Made by a program: the position numbers and the translations under genes. This document shows, piece after piece, positions 8,304 through 17,422 of a stretch of 64,000 nt of DNA. The stretch covers positions 1 through 64,000 of the forward strand of contig NZ_RWKW01000055.1 of assembly GCF_003970795.1 (NCBI RefSeq), read 5' to 3'. The notes under the pieces are model-generated. The model saw only the letters and a program-made list of their open reading frames with translations. It was not told the origin of the DNA and searched no databases. The stretch's first letter is position 1. The number at the start of each line of letters is the position of its first letter. The DNA is from Aquibium carbonis (GTDB lineage: Bacteria; Pseudomonadota; Alphaproteobacteria; Rhizobiales; Rhizobiaceae).

Positions 8304-9128
8304 ATGCCATCTCCCACGACCATTTCGGTCGACAAGCTATCACGTCTCTATGGAACTCCCGGCTGCCCGACGCTCATCGACGTGCGGACGGACGAGGACT
8401 TCGCTGCCACTCCGCGGTTTGTTCCCGGAGCGGTTCGAAGGCCCCACGGATCGGCTTCTGACTGGGCCGGGACCCTTGCCGCCCGGCAGGCGGTCGTCAT
8501 CTGCCAGCAAGGCAGGAAACTCAGCGAGGGCGTGGCCGCATGGCTGCGTCACCAGGGCATTCCTGCGGAGGCGCTGGAAGGCGGCTTCGAGGCATGGACC
8601 GCGGCGGGTCTCCCCACAGTGCCCGAGGAGCGCATCCCGTCCCGCGACGGAAAAGGGCGCTCGGTCTGGGTGACACGGGCGCGCCCGAAGATCGACCGCA
8701 TCGCCTGCCCTTGGCTGATCCGCCGCTTCGTCGATCCGAAGGCGGTCTTCCTGTTCGTCGCCCCGCAGGAAGTGGAGGCCGTGGCCGAAAGGTTCGGTGC
8801 CGCTCCCTTCGACGTGGAGAACGTGTTCTGGAGCCACCGCGGCGAGTTGTGCACGTTCGACGTGATGGTCGAGGAATTCGGACTCGGCACCGAGCCGCTT
8901 CTACGGCTGGCGAGGGTCGTCAGGGGAGCCGACACGGGCCGCCTCGATCTTGAGCCGGAAGCGGCGGGATTGCTCGCCGCCTCGCTGGGCCTCTCTCGGA
9001 CGTTCTCGGACGATCTCGCGCAGCTCGATGCGGGGATGACCCTCTACGATGCCTTCTATCGCTGGGCGCGGGACGCGACGGGCGAGACGCACAACTGGCC
9101 CTCCGCGAAGTCGGGAGGCGCGAAATGA
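8304..9128 (+). CDS. chrB: Rhodanese-ChrB chromate resistance fusion
   Basis: 274 residues in two domains. Residues 1-110 are a rhodanese fold with IDVRTDEDF and the active-site loop VICQQGRK (Cys67). Residues 120-270 are the chromate-resistance (ChrB C-terminal) domain, with KIDRIACPWLIRRFVDP, FDVENVFWSHRGE and CTFDVMVEEF. ChrB-type proteins sense or help resist chromate together with ChrA. The N-terminal winged helix of classical ChrB regulators is replaced here by the sulfurtransferase domain, so it is more likely an enzyme or accessory factor than the repressor. It overlaps chrA by four bases (ATGA). Confidence 0.88.
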   Translation: MPSPTTISVDKLSRLYGTPGCPTLIDVRTDEDFAATPRFVPGAVRRPHGSASDWAGTLAARQAVVICQQGRKLSEGVAAWLRHQGIPAEALEGGFEAWTAAGLPTVPEERIPSRDGKGRSVWVTRARPKIDRIACPWLIRRFVDPKAVFLFVAPQEVEAVAERFGAAPFDVENVFWSHRGELCTFDVMVEEFGLGTEPLLRLARVVRGADTGRLDLEPEAAGLLAASLGLSRTFSDDLAQLDAGMTLYDAFYRWARDATGETHNWPSAKSGGAK

Positions 9129-10405
9129 ACGTCTCTCCGACCTCCGCTCAGGTTCAGACCGAAGCCGCCGGAAAGGTCGGCGCGGCCGAGACCTCCGATC
9201 TTTCGCCACCCGCGCTGTCGCCTTGGCAGATCTTCGTGCGCTTCCTCCGTTTCGGGCTGCTCGCCTGGGGCGGGCCTGTCGCCCAGATCGCAATGATCCG
9301 GCGCGAGTTGGTCGACGAGGAGCGGTGGCTGTCCAGCGGCCGCTTCAACCGCCTCCTTGCCGTCTACCAGGTGCTGCCGGGACCGGAAGCGCACGAGCTC
9401 TGCGTGCATATCGGCATGCTGGCAGGGAAGCGCCTCGGGGGCCTCATGGCTGGTCTCGGATTCATGTTGCCGGGCTTCGTGCTGATGTTCGCCTTGTCGT
9501 GGCTCTACTTCACGATTGACATAACCCAGTCGACGCTTGGACCGATCTTCCTTGGCGTCCAGGTGGCGGTCATCGCCTTGATCGTGCGAGCGGTCCACAG
9601 GATCGGGGAACACATCTTGCTCGACGGTTGGCTTTGGGGAATCGGCGTCGCGAGCGCCTTGGCGGCGCTCCTCGGCACGAGCTTCTGGATCACGCTTCCG
9701 GCTGCGGGCATCGTTTACGTACTGGCCCGGCAGCGGCAGGTCGCGCTGGCGGTTGCGGTCCTGGCCGCCGCGGGGACCGTGGCGTACCTCGTCGGCCCGG
9801 GAAACGGACTGCTTCAGCCATTGGTCCCGGCGGCCAGTCAGGCAGCGCAGGCGGCCACCCAGTCCGCCACTTGGCGGGCCCTTTTCCTGGCCGGACTGAA
9901 GGCGGGCCTCCTGACCTTCGGGGGAGCCTACACCGCCATACCATTCCTGCGCGACGACGCAGTCGGCCGGGGCTGGATGACCGATGCTCAGTTCCTGGAC
10001 GGCCTCGCGCTCTCGGGAATCCTTCCTGCTCCGCTGATCATCTTCTCCACCTTCGTCGGCTATGTCGCCGGAGGGCCGCTCGGCGCGGTCGCCATGACCG
10101 CCGGGATATTCCTGCCCGCCTTCGGCTTCTCGCTGATCCTATACGACCGGCTGGAACGGGTGGTCGAGAACAGGACGCTGCATGGCTTCCTGGAAGGCGT
10201 CGCGGCGGGGGTCGTCGGGCTGATCGCCGCCACGACGGTGGAACTGGCCGTTGCCGTCGTCCAGCGCCTCCCATCGCTGCCGTCCGGGATGCTTGTATTC
10301 GTGTTGACGCTTGCCGTCCTCTATCTCTGGAAGTCGAAGCTGAACGTCGTCTTCGCGGTACTCATCTCTGGCTTCTTGGGGTGGGTCCTGGCGATCGGCG
10401 GATGA
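9125..10405 (+). CDS. chrA: Chromate transporter ChrA
   Basis: 426 residues with the duplicated CHR architecture. The first half carries FLRFGLLAWGGPVAQIAMI and VYQVLPGPEAHELCVHIG, and the second half repeats it as LKAGLLTFGGAYTAIPFL and LALSGILPAPLIIF. About ten to twelve hydrophobic segments are spread along the protein. The family exports chromate from the cytoplasm using the membrane potential. It is coupled to the rhodanese-ChrB gene. Length and motifs are complete, so it should be functional. Confidence 0.93.
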   Translation: MNVSPTSAQVQTEAAGKVGAAETSDLSPPALSPWQIFVRFLRFGLLAWGGPVAQIAMIRRELVDEERWLSSGRFNRLLAVYQVLPGPEAHELCVHIGMLAGKRLGGLMAGLGFMLPGFVLMFALSWLYFTIDITQSTLGPIFLGVQVAVIALIVRAVHRIGEHILLDGWLWGIGVASALAALLGTSFWITLPAAGIVYVLARQRQVALAVAVLAAAGTVAYLVGPGNGLLQPLVPAASQAAQAATQSATWRALFLAGLKAGLLTFGGAYTAIPFLRDDAVGRGWMTDAQFLDGLALSGILPAPLIIFSTFVGYVAGGPLGAVAMTAGIFLPAFGFSLILYDRLERVVENRTLHGFLEGVAAGVVGLIAATTVELAVAVVQRLPSLPSGMLVFVLTLAVLYLWKSKLNVVFAVLISGFLGWVLAIGG

Positions 10406-10447
10406 CCGGGCGCCGCCCGAACGCTCTGGAAAGCTTCCTGCTCGTCG

Positions 10448-11731
10448 TCAGGAACCGGGCGGGAGCAATCCCGGCTGCAGGTCGAAATGCGGCAGGGCCG
10501 TGAAGGCGGCGAAGCCTAGCAGTCCGGCGACGACGGTGGCCCCGGCGATCGGCAGCCAGAAGCGGATCGGTCCGGTCGCAGCGGCGACCGCCAGTCTCCC
10601 GGTCGCGTTGGTGGCGAGCGCCAGCAGGACCGCGTGCCCGACCGTCTCGAGATCGGCAGGCTGTCCAAGGAGCCGCATCGCGCTGAGGACGGCGACATCG
10701 ACGTCGAAGATGCCGGATATCGCGGAAGTCGCGACCATTCCTCTCGCGTTCTCCGTCGCGACCGCGGCGCTTATAGTGGAGACGACCGCGAAGAAGACGG
10801 CAAAGACGAGCAGAGCGCGCAGATCGAATGGATTGCGTGGCAGGTGGTCGGCGTCGCCTTCCAGCCTGCCGCGTATCATGAACAAGGCGCCGCATGCGGC
10901 GAAGCCGCTGACCGCGGCAAGGATCGACAAGCCTGCCACGCCGAGCACCGAAGGGGCCACCACCAGGACGATGCCGGTCACCCGCAGCACCGACACGCCT
11001 GCAGCCAGCGTCGCCGCCCCCGCGAGAGGCAGCGCGCTTGCTCCTCCGGCAGCAGTCCGCCCCAGCGCGACCGTTACAGCGGTAGAGGAAACGACAGCCC
11101 CGGCCAAGCCTCCCACGAGTACGCCTCGCGTGGTCCCCAAGGCCCGCACGGCGATATAGCCAAGGTAGGAGATCGCGGCGGTCAGGACCGTGAAGAGCCA
11201 CACCTGCCGGGGATTGAATCCTCCCCAGGGATCTATTGCCTGCGCTGGCAGGAGCGGGAGGACGATCGCGGTCATTACCGCGAGCACGAGCGCAGACCGG
11301 AGCTCGATCCAGGATATCCGCCGCAGGAGGCCGTGCAGAACTTCCCGGCTGGCCAGGACGGCAGCGAGACCGGCGCCGCCTGCCGCCGCGACGCGCGGAT
11401 CGCCCGCGACGGACAGCGCCCCCAGGCAGAACACGCTGAGTCCTGCAACGACGGCGGTCACGCTGAAGCTGCCGTCGCCCATCGATTCACGCATCTTGAA
11501 CCAGGCGAAGACAGCAGCGAATGCGAGCAGGCCCGCGGCGAGCACGGCAGGCGAATCGAGACTGAGGGAAAGGGCGGCGACGATGCCGCCGAGCAGTCCG
11601 GTGATTCCGTAGGTCCGGATGCCGGCCGTCCTGCCTCCGTCGGGCTGGTCGCGTTCCCGCCAGCCTCGTTCGAGGCCGACAAGTAGGCCGATGGCGAGCG
11701 CCAGCCCGAGCCTCAGTATCAGGCTATCCAT
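10448..11731 (-). CDS. MgtC/DUF4010 membrane protein
   Basis: 427 residues. The N-terminus (LRLGLALAIGLLVGLERGWRER, then GIRTYGITGLLGG) is the MgtC/SapB-like head. The C-terminal two thirds is the DUF4010 membrane domain, with ISYLGYIAVRALGTTRGVLVGG and VSSTAVTVALGR. About twelve hydrophobic segments are present. The function is unknown; relatives are common in stress islands next to thymidine-phosphorylase-like and phosphoketolase genes, as here. The end is 42 bases from the convergent end of chrA. Confidence 0.85.
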   Translation of the reverse strand: MDSLILRLGLALAIGLLVGLERGWRERDQPDGGRTAGIRTYGITGLLGGIVAALSLSLDSPAVLAAGLLAFAAVFAWFKMRESMGDGSFSVTAVVAGLSVFCLGALSVAGDPRVAAAGGAGLAAVLASREVLHGLLRRISWIELRSALVLAVMTAIVLPLLPAQAIDPWGGFNPRQVWLFTVLTAAISYLGYIAVRALGTTRGVLVGGLAGAVVSSTAVTVALGRTAAGGASALPLAGAATLAAGVSVLRVTGIVLVVAPSVLGVAGLSILAAVSGFAACGALFMIRGRLEGDADHLPRNPFDLRALLVFAVFFAVVSTISAAVATENARGMVATSAISGIFDVDVAVLSAMRLLGQPADLETVGHAVLLALATNATGRLAVAAATGPIRFWLPIAGATVVAGLLGFAAFTALPHFDLQPGLLPPGS

Positions 11732-11774
11732 GGATCACGTCCGATGCAGGTCGCGGGTCTCCCGATCCCGGAGC

Positions 11775-13310
11775 TTACGGCTCGATCTCGACGATGTCCC
11801 CCGCATGGGCAGCGTAGTCGAGCGCGTAGGCGAGTTCGCCCGGGGTCTCCGCGTGGATGTGAAGGAGCGGCTGTCCTCTGTCAATTTCGTGGCCAAGCCG
11901 CACGTCCATGTACACGCCCGCGGCCTTTGCGTCCGGCGCGCCTGCGAGCTTCGCAAGCCGGGCCAGCTTCCGGTTGTTGATATGGACGACGCGTCCCGCA
12001 CGCGGCGCCGTCACGGGATGGGTACGAGGGGCCTTCGGCGGGACCCGCAGGCCGCCCTGCGCCTCGCAGATCGCCTCGAACTTCTTCCATGCCCGGCCGC
12101 TCGCCAGCGTCTCCATCGCCAGCGCCGTGCCTCTCCCTCTTTCCGCCTTGCCGCCGATCTCCAGCGCTGCCCCGGCCAGCGCGGCTGCACGGTGGTGGAG
12201 GTCCTCGGGGGCATCTGGCACGCCTTGGAGCACAGCCAGCACGTCAAGCGCCTCGAGAGCTGGCCCGATCCCCTTGCCGACGGGCTGCGAGCCGTCCGTC
12301 TGAATGCAGGTCGCCGAGAGTCCGAACCGGGAAGCGACCGCCGTCATGCGTCCCGCAAGCCGGGCTGCCGCCTCTTCGCTCCGGACCTTCGCTGTCGGAC
12401 CGACCGGGATGTCGATGACAACATGCGTCGAACCGGCGGCGATCTTCTTGGACAGCACGGACGCGATCAGCTGTCCTTCCGTGTCGACGTCGAGTTCGCG
12501 CTCCACCCGTACGAAGATGTCGTCAGCGGGGCTGAGGTGAACCGCTCCGCCCCATGCGACACAGCCTCCCTCCGCTTGGACAACCCGCCTCAGGGCTGCG
12601 ATGTCGAGGTCAACCGGGGCCAGGGTTTCCATAGCGTCCGCAGTGCCCGCCGGAGAGGTGATGGCGCGGGACGAGGTCTTGGGCATCACCAGACCATTCG
12701 CGGCGACGATGGCGACCACGATGGGCGTCGTGCGGTTGCCGGGAAGCCCGCCGACGCAGTGCTTGTCTACGACGACAGGCGTGTCCCACTGAAGCCGGTC
12801 TCCGACTTCGATCATCGCGCCCGTCAGATGCGCGGTCTCAGCCTCGTCCATCGGCAAGGCCGCGCTTGCCGTCAGGAACGCGGCGAGCTGCACTTCCGTA
12901 TAGCGCCCGGCGACCACGTCATGGACGATGTCCGAGAAAGCTCCGGCATCGAGGCGGCTGCCGTAGATGCGGCGCCGTACATTGGCGAGAGACTGGATCG
13001 CCGGCGGATGGGTGACCCGCACGTCGTCTCCTTCAGACACTTGCAGTAAGGCCCATGCGGTTTCCGACAGCCCGACCTCGTCGAGAGACAAGAAGCCATC
13101 CCCCTCGACCTGGTAAAGAGTGCCCTGGACGCTGCGGTTTCCGCTAGACACCAACACCTGCGAACGGGCCGAAAGTCCTTCGGAACGGCAGACATGGCAA
13201 TCGACGTGCATGACGATCACCGGCTGGTGCTGGGTGTGCAGACCAAGCCGTTTGACACGGAGGGCAGGCTGCTCCGGGACGGCGGCAGTGGCGGGAGGCG
13301 TTTTGGTCAT
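11775..13310 (-). CDS. AMP-phosphorylase-like (thymidine phosphorylase family)
   Basis: 511 residues from ATG 13310, the long form of the nucleoside phosphorylase II family with an extra N-terminal domain of about 80 residues. The substrate-site stretches DKHCVGGLPGNRTTP and KTSSRAITSPAGTADAMETL match archaeal-type AMP phosphorylases better than bacterial DeoA, which has DKHSTGG and GHTGG. The expected reaction is phosphorolysis of a nucleotide or nucleoside to a base and a ribose phosphate. The ATG overlaps the stop of the MBL gene (ATGA), so the two are coupled. Substrate preference is inferred, not shown. Confidence 0.82.
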   Translation of the reverse strand: MTKTPPATAAVPEQPALRVKRLGLHTQHQPVIVMHVDCHVCRSEGLSARSQVLVSSGNRSVQGTLYQVEGDGFLSLDEVGLSETAWALLQVSEGDDVRVTHPPAIQSLANVRRRIYGSRLDAGAFSDIVHDVVAGRYTEVQLAAFLTASAALPMDEAETAHLTGAMIEVGDRLQWDTPVVVDKHCVGGLPGNRTTPIVVAIVAANGLVMPKTSSRAITSPAGTADAMETLAPVDLDIAALRRVVQAEGGCVAWGGAVHLSPADDIFVRVERELDVDTEGQLIASVLSKKIAAGSTHVVIDIPVGPTAKVRSEEAAARLAGRMTAVASRFGLSATCIQTDGSQPVGKGIGPALEALDVLAVLQGVPDAPEDLHHRAAALAGAALEIGGKAERGRGTALAMETLASGRAWKKFEAICEAQGGLRVPPKAPRTHPVTAPRAGRVVHINNRKLARLAKLAGAPDAKAAGVYMDVRLGHEIDRGQPLLHIHAETPGELAYALDYAAHAGDIVEIEP

Positions 13311-14665
13311 AGCTGGAAGACCTGACCTTGACGCGGCACGGTCGCTTCCCATCCGAGCTCGCGATCGATCCGCACGCGCAGGCTCTCGGACGCTTCGTCC
13401 TCGCCATGGACGATAAACACGCGCGAAGGCTTTCGCCTGAAGCGAGAGAGCCAGCGCATAAGCTCGTCGGCGTCCGCATGCGCGGAAAGCATCGAAAGGT
13501 CCCGGACCTCGGCACGGACAGGAATCCATTGTCCGTGTATCCTGATCTCGTTGCCTCCCTGGACCATGGCGCGACCACGTGTCCCGGCCGCCTGGAAGCC
13601 TGAGAACAGAACGGTGTTTCTGGAGTCGGGAGCGAACGCCTTCAGGTGGTGCAGGACCCGCCCGCCGGTCGCCATGCCGCTCGCCGATATGACGACCTTG
13701 GGGTAGGGACTCGCGGTGATTGCCTTGGAGCCCTCGACGTCGCGGGTATAGGTCGCGATCGAACAGATGCTGGCGCAATCTTCCGGCGAAAGGCGGTGAT
13801 CTGCCCGGTGCGCGTGGAGGAGGTCCGTCGCGTTGATCGCCATGGGGCTGTCAAGATAGATGGGAACGCCAGCGATCCGTCCCGAAGTCCTCAGCTTCCA
13901 GAGATGGTAGAGCAGGGACTGGGCGCGGCCGACGGCGAATGCGGGGATCACCACCGTGCCGCCGCGCTGGACGGTCCTTTCGATCACGCTTCCGAGCGCG
14001 TCGGTGGTATCCGTCGGTTCATGCCGTCGGTTTCCGTAGGTGGACTCGACCACGACGTAGTCGGCCTCGGGGATCGCCTCCGGATCAGGCAACACCGGGT
14101 CCGAATACCGTCCCAGATCGCCGGAGAACGCCATCCGGCGCCCGTTCCACAGGATCTCCGCGCTGGCGGCGCCCAGTATGTGGCCCGCATGGCGAAAAGT
14201 GAGGGCGGCTCCGCCCGGCAGGGCGATCCGCTCGCCGAAGGCGACCGGCGTCAACTGGGAAATCGCGCGTTCGGCGTCGTGCACCCCATACAAGGGAACC
14301 GCTGGGCGGTGCTTCGAGAACCCTTTGCGGTTCGCATAATCCGCGTCCTTCTCGTTGAGGTGGGCGCTGTCCATGAGGATGAGTTCGGCAACGTCCCGCG
14401 TTGCGAGGGTGCAGTAGATGCGACCCTTGAAGCCGTCACGCACGAGCTTGGGGAGGTAGCCTGAGTGGTCCAGATGGGCGTGGGTCAGCACGACGGCGTC
14501 GATGCTAGACGGGGCAGCCTGAAGGGGCTCCCAGTTCAGTTCGCGAAGGTTCTTGAGTCCTTGGAACAGCCCGCAGTCGATCAGAATGCGCCTTCCGTCG
14601 TTGTCGAGGAGGTGTTTCGAGCCGGTGACGGTTCCGGCTGCGCCGAGGCAGGTGAGTGTCAGCAT
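13307..14665 (-). CDS. Beta-CASP metallo-beta-lactamase RNase/nuclease
   Basis: 452 residues. The MBL metal motifs are intact: THAHLDHSG (HxHxDH), a later His in RHAGHILGAAS and the Asp of FSGDLGRYSD. The beta-CASP part follows (VVIPAFAVGRAQSLL, SGMATGGRVLHHL), then the C-terminal LSAHADADEL and VFIVHGED. Such proteins are Zn-dependent ribonucleases of the YSH1/RNase J superfamily. It starts nine bases after the phosphoketolase stop and overlaps the phosphorylase downstream, so the three form one operon. Confidence 0.9.
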   Translation of the reverse strand: MLTLTCLGAAGTVTGSKHLLDNDGRRILIDCGLFQGLKNLRELNWEPLQAAPSSIDAVVLTHAHLDHSGYLPKLVRDGFKGRIYCTLATRDVAELILMDSAHLNEKDADYANRKGFSKHRPAVPLYGVHDAERAISQLTPVAFGERIALPGGAALTFRHAGHILGAASAEILWNGRRMAFSGDLGRYSDPVLPDPEAIPEADYVVVESTYGNRRHEPTDTTDALGSVIERTVQRGGTVVIPAFAVGRAQSLLYHLWKLRTSGRIAGVPIYLDSPMAINATDLLHAHRADHRLSPEDCASICSIATYTRDVEGSKAITASPYPKVVISASGMATGGRVLHHLKAFAPDSRNTVLFSGFQAAGTRGRAMVQGGNEIRIHGQWIPVRAEVRDLSMLSAHADADELMRWLSRFRRKPSRVFIVHGEDEASESLRVRIDRELGWEATVPRQGQVFQL

Positions 14666-14674
14666 GGTCTTCTT

Positions 14675-17056
14675 TCAGTTGTCCGGCGCACGCAACGCGC
14701 GCGGATCGCCGCGCCCGTCCACGGCAGCCTGCTCGGCCGAAGCAAGCAGGCCGTCGCGGTCCCACCCGGAAATCCGGGAGGCCGCTTCGATCAGATGCGC
14801 CCACGAACATCTGTTGGCGAACAGCATGCCGGGCACGTCGAGCGTCCCTCCACGGCTTATGTAGCCTCGCGCGGCCGTGCGCGTCGGGCCTTCGTCAAGC
14901 CGCCGCAGCAGGCCGATCATGGGCTCGGGCCTCGTATGAGATACGATCACCCGGCGCATGCCGGGCGGGAACAGGCTGGCGAGTTCCTCGTCGTTCGCGG
15001 TGAACGCGGCTTCCAGCGGATCGCGGGGGATACGGAAACGGCCGGGTTCGGACACGGCCGTCACGAGGGCGTGCCTGCCATGCATGCCGAGCCTGCGGGA
15101 TGCCTTCAGTGCCTCCTCGAGTTGGTAGGCTCCGACGGCGATGAACTGGACCTCTGCCTTGGCGGGGTCCCCTTCGATGTGAGCTGCCCCCTCGGCCACG
15201 AACCGGACCGCAGCGTCGCCATCGAGCCTGTGGGGCATGTCGCGCTTGGACACGATAAGGCATGCGACCTGGCCTCTCCCCTCATAGACGGAACGAAGCG
15301 CAGCCACCGCGGTGTTCGAGTCGACGGGAAACAGGACACGCGCCGTGTCGGACATCTCGCCGAGAAGCGCCTCGCCGACGGTCGGATCCTGATGGGACTG
15401 TTCGTTCTTCGAATTCTCCCAGGTATGCGAGGTTACGACCAGGGGGACCGATATCCAGCCCGGCCGCTGGCCGGCTTCGCGCTGCCTGCGCGCGAAGACG
15501 ATCTCCTGGCGCAATCCGCCGAGCATCTTCATGGCGAAGGCCTCGTAGCTCACGATCAGGTTGATGCCCCCCTTGTTCGCCAGCGCCGATGCCGCGACCG
15601 CCTCCTCGTTGAGGGCCGTGATGACCGCTCCGTCCACGGCATCGGCGACGCCGTTCTCGGTAGCGTTCACGCGATGGCGCAGCCTGTCGAGGGTGAAGCC
15701 CATGTGGTTGGAGCGAAGTTCGTCGGGATTGCCGACGCGCGGCCGCAGGTTCGGATTCGCTTCAACGAAGCGGACGAACCAGCGATCGAGCGCGTGCATG
15801 GCGCAGTCGGGAGAATCTCCGGCGCTGGACCATTCCGGGTTCGGAAACCGGGGGGCGTCGGGGTTTCTCTGCGAGAGGGCATGGTGGCTTTCCGGAGGGC
15901 GGGACTGCCGTTCGTGGACAGCTATCTCGGCAACCGCGCCTTCGATTCCTTCAGGCGGCACGAACAGCGCCCGGACGGCTTCGTTGAAGGCTTCGCGGGC
16001 CTTCGCGTCCTGCGAGGGATTCCCGGAAAGAGGCAGGTTGTGGGCGGCGTTGGTGCCCGCGCCTGGGAAGCCGTATCCCTTCACCGTTTCGGCGATCACG
16101 TAGGGGATCGGGGCCGGATACTTCGGCCGCTCGCCTTCGGCGAACCGCCGGAGCCTGTCCTCGGCCTCGATGATGGCCCAGGCGAAGGCGGCGGGATCGC
16201 GGCCGTCGATCTCGAAAGGATCGAAGCCGTTGAGACGGAGATGGGCCGCCAGCCACTCGGCGCCGCCCTGCTGCGCGATCTGCACCCGTTCTTCGATCCT
16301 TCGCCCGTTCAGGATCATGACCGGCACCGCCAGACCGGAATCCTCGGCCCTCCACCAGCGCGGGGTCCAGTCCGAACCGCGCTGCTCCTCGAACGCGCCG
16401 TCGCTCAGGAAGGCTACGAGGCTTTCTCCCGGAAGCGGGGCATGGACGTACTGGACCTCCGCGAAGCCGAGATATCCTCCTTCGGAAATTGCTCCTGCCG
16501 TGTTCGGCCCAGCATGGCTTCCGAGCGGGACGGCAGCTCTCCCGTCGGCGTCGATCGCGTAGGAATAGAAGTCTGAGACCAGCCGGGAGAGGCCTGCTTC
16601 GCTGCGGTCGTAGCGCCCCCTCTGCGCCGGGGACACGTCTCCTGTAAGAGCGTTCACGGCTTCGACAGCGGCGACGCAGTGACCCTGGCCCATCATCCAT
16701 GAGCGGGTCGTTCCGGTCATGGCATTGGCTGCCAGGTAGCCCACAATGGCGGGGACCATGTTGAGCGAACCTCCCGTATGGCCCTCCGGGACGGGCTTGA
16801 AGGCATCGGCCGGAAGCGGCGCGCCGCTGAGGTCCACGCGCCTCGCGTAGGTCATATGGACGACCGTCCACATGGCGGCGGACGCGAGGCGGTCGGCCGC
16901 CGAGAGGAGGCGGTAGAACGCCGCTTCAGGCATGCGCCTGTCCTCCGCCAGCCGCATTGCCAGCTCTCGGACGCGATCGAGCGTCTCCGGCGCGTGAGCG
17001 ATCACGCCGTAACCGCTAGCCCAAGCGAGGTAGTCCGGTGATGCTTTTTGGTTCAC
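14675..17056 (-). CDS. xfp: Phosphoketolase
   Basis: 793 residues, the usual size for xylulose-5-phosphate/fructose-6-phosphate phosphoketolase. Visible family features are GHTGGSLNMVPAIVGYLAAN, the thiamine-site region GQGHCVAAVEAVNALTGD, SHAGPNTAGAISEGGYLGF, LSDGAFEEQRGSDW and, near the end, RCSWAHLIEAA. It cleaves a sugar phosphate with inorganic phosphate to acetyl phosphate and an aldose phosphate, giving acetyl phosphate for ATP without oxygen. It heads the operon with the MBL and phosphorylase genes. Database names such as xylulose-5-phosphate epimerase for this branch are probably misnomers. Confidence 0.9.
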   Translation of the reverse strand: MNQKASPDYLAWASGYGVIAHAPETLDRVRELAMRLAEDRRMPEAAFYRLLSAADRLASAAMWTVVHMTYARRVDLSGAPLPADAFKPVPEGHTGGSLNMVPAIVGYLAANAMTGTTRSWMMGQGHCVAAVEAVNALTGDVSPAQRGRYDRSEAGLSRLVSDFYSYAIDADGRAAVPLGSHAGPNTAGAISEGGYLGFAEVQYVHAPLPGESLVAFLSDGAFEEQRGSDWTPRWWRAEDSGLAVPVMILNGRRIEERVQIAQQGGAEWLAAHLRLNGFDPFEIDGRDPAAFAWAIIEAEDRLRRFAEGERPKYPAPIPYVIAETVKGYGFPGAGTNAAHNLPLSGNPSQDAKAREAFNEAVRALFVPPEGIEGAVAEIAVHERQSRPPESHHALSQRNPDAPRFPNPEWSSAGDSPDCAMHALDRWFVRFVEANPNLRPRVGNPDELRSNHMGFTLDRLRHRVNATENGVADAVDGAVITALNEEAVAASALANKGGINLIVSYEAFAMKMLGGLRQEIVFARRQREAGQRPGWISVPLVVTSHTWENSKNEQSHQDPTVGEALLGEMSDTARVLFPVDSNTAVAALRSVYEGRGQVACLIVSKRDMPHRLDGDAAVRFVAEGAAHIEGDPAKAEVQFIAVGAYQLEEALKASRRLGMHGRHALVTAVSEPGRFRIPRDPLEAAFTANDEELASLFPPGMRRVIVSHTRPEPMIGLLRRLDEGPTRTAARGYISRGGTLDVPGMLFANRCSWAHLIEAASRISGWDRDGLLASAEQAAVDGRGDPRALRAPDN

Positions 17057-17092
17057 GGCGTCTTGCCTTTCCCGAGTTCGAAGCCCGGCGCC

Positions 17093-17398
17093 CTAGAGGA
17101 GCACGCGGACGAGCAGCAGGATTCCCAACCCCGCGAGGACGGCCCAGCACAACCAGTAGAGAACCTTCATCCAGCCCGCCTCGGGGCGGCCCGCATTCCG
17201 CTCGATGGCGTGCTTGTCGTACATGCCCCAGCCGTGCATCAGCACGCCGGCCACGAGCACGTAGAGCGCGAGGTCGGCCGCATACGGCGCGGCGAACACG
17301 CCGATGCCTCCGCCGATCAGCCCGGCGCCGAACGACGCCGCCACCTCGGCTCGTTTCAGGCGCGAAGAAGTCCTGACGGCGTCTTCATGTTGCTCCAT
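17093..17398 (-). CDS. Small three-helix membrane protein, 101 aa
   Basis: A charged head (EQHEDAVRTSSRLKRAE) is followed by three hydrophobic segments: GAGLIGGGIGVFAAPYAA with its continuation, LYVLVAGVLMHGWGMYD, and VLYWLCWAVLAGLGILLLV. Similar small proteins accompany metal-resistance gene sets. The function is unknown. It lies between the PRPP-synthetase-like gene and phosphoketolase on the same strand with short gaps, so it is probably in the same transcript. Confidence 0.65.
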   Translation of the reverse strand: MEQHEDAVRTSSRLKRAEVAASFGAGLIGGGIGVFAAPYAADLALYVLVAGVLMHGWGMYDKHAIERNAGRPEAGWMKVLYWLCWAVLAGLGILLLVRVLL

Positions 17399-17422
17399 CG
17401 CCTTGCTCCTTGGAGGACCACC

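Noticed and set aside
13311-13778. N-terminal extension of the AMP-phosphorylase-like protein
   Set aside because: It overlaps the MBL gene, is compositionally odd, and the ATG at 13310 fits the family start and the ATGA overlap.
14465-16576. 703-codon open frame on the plus strand
   Set aside because: It lies antisense to phosphoketolase and its MBL neighbour, which have full family motifs; the frame is a high-GC shadow without protein-like features.
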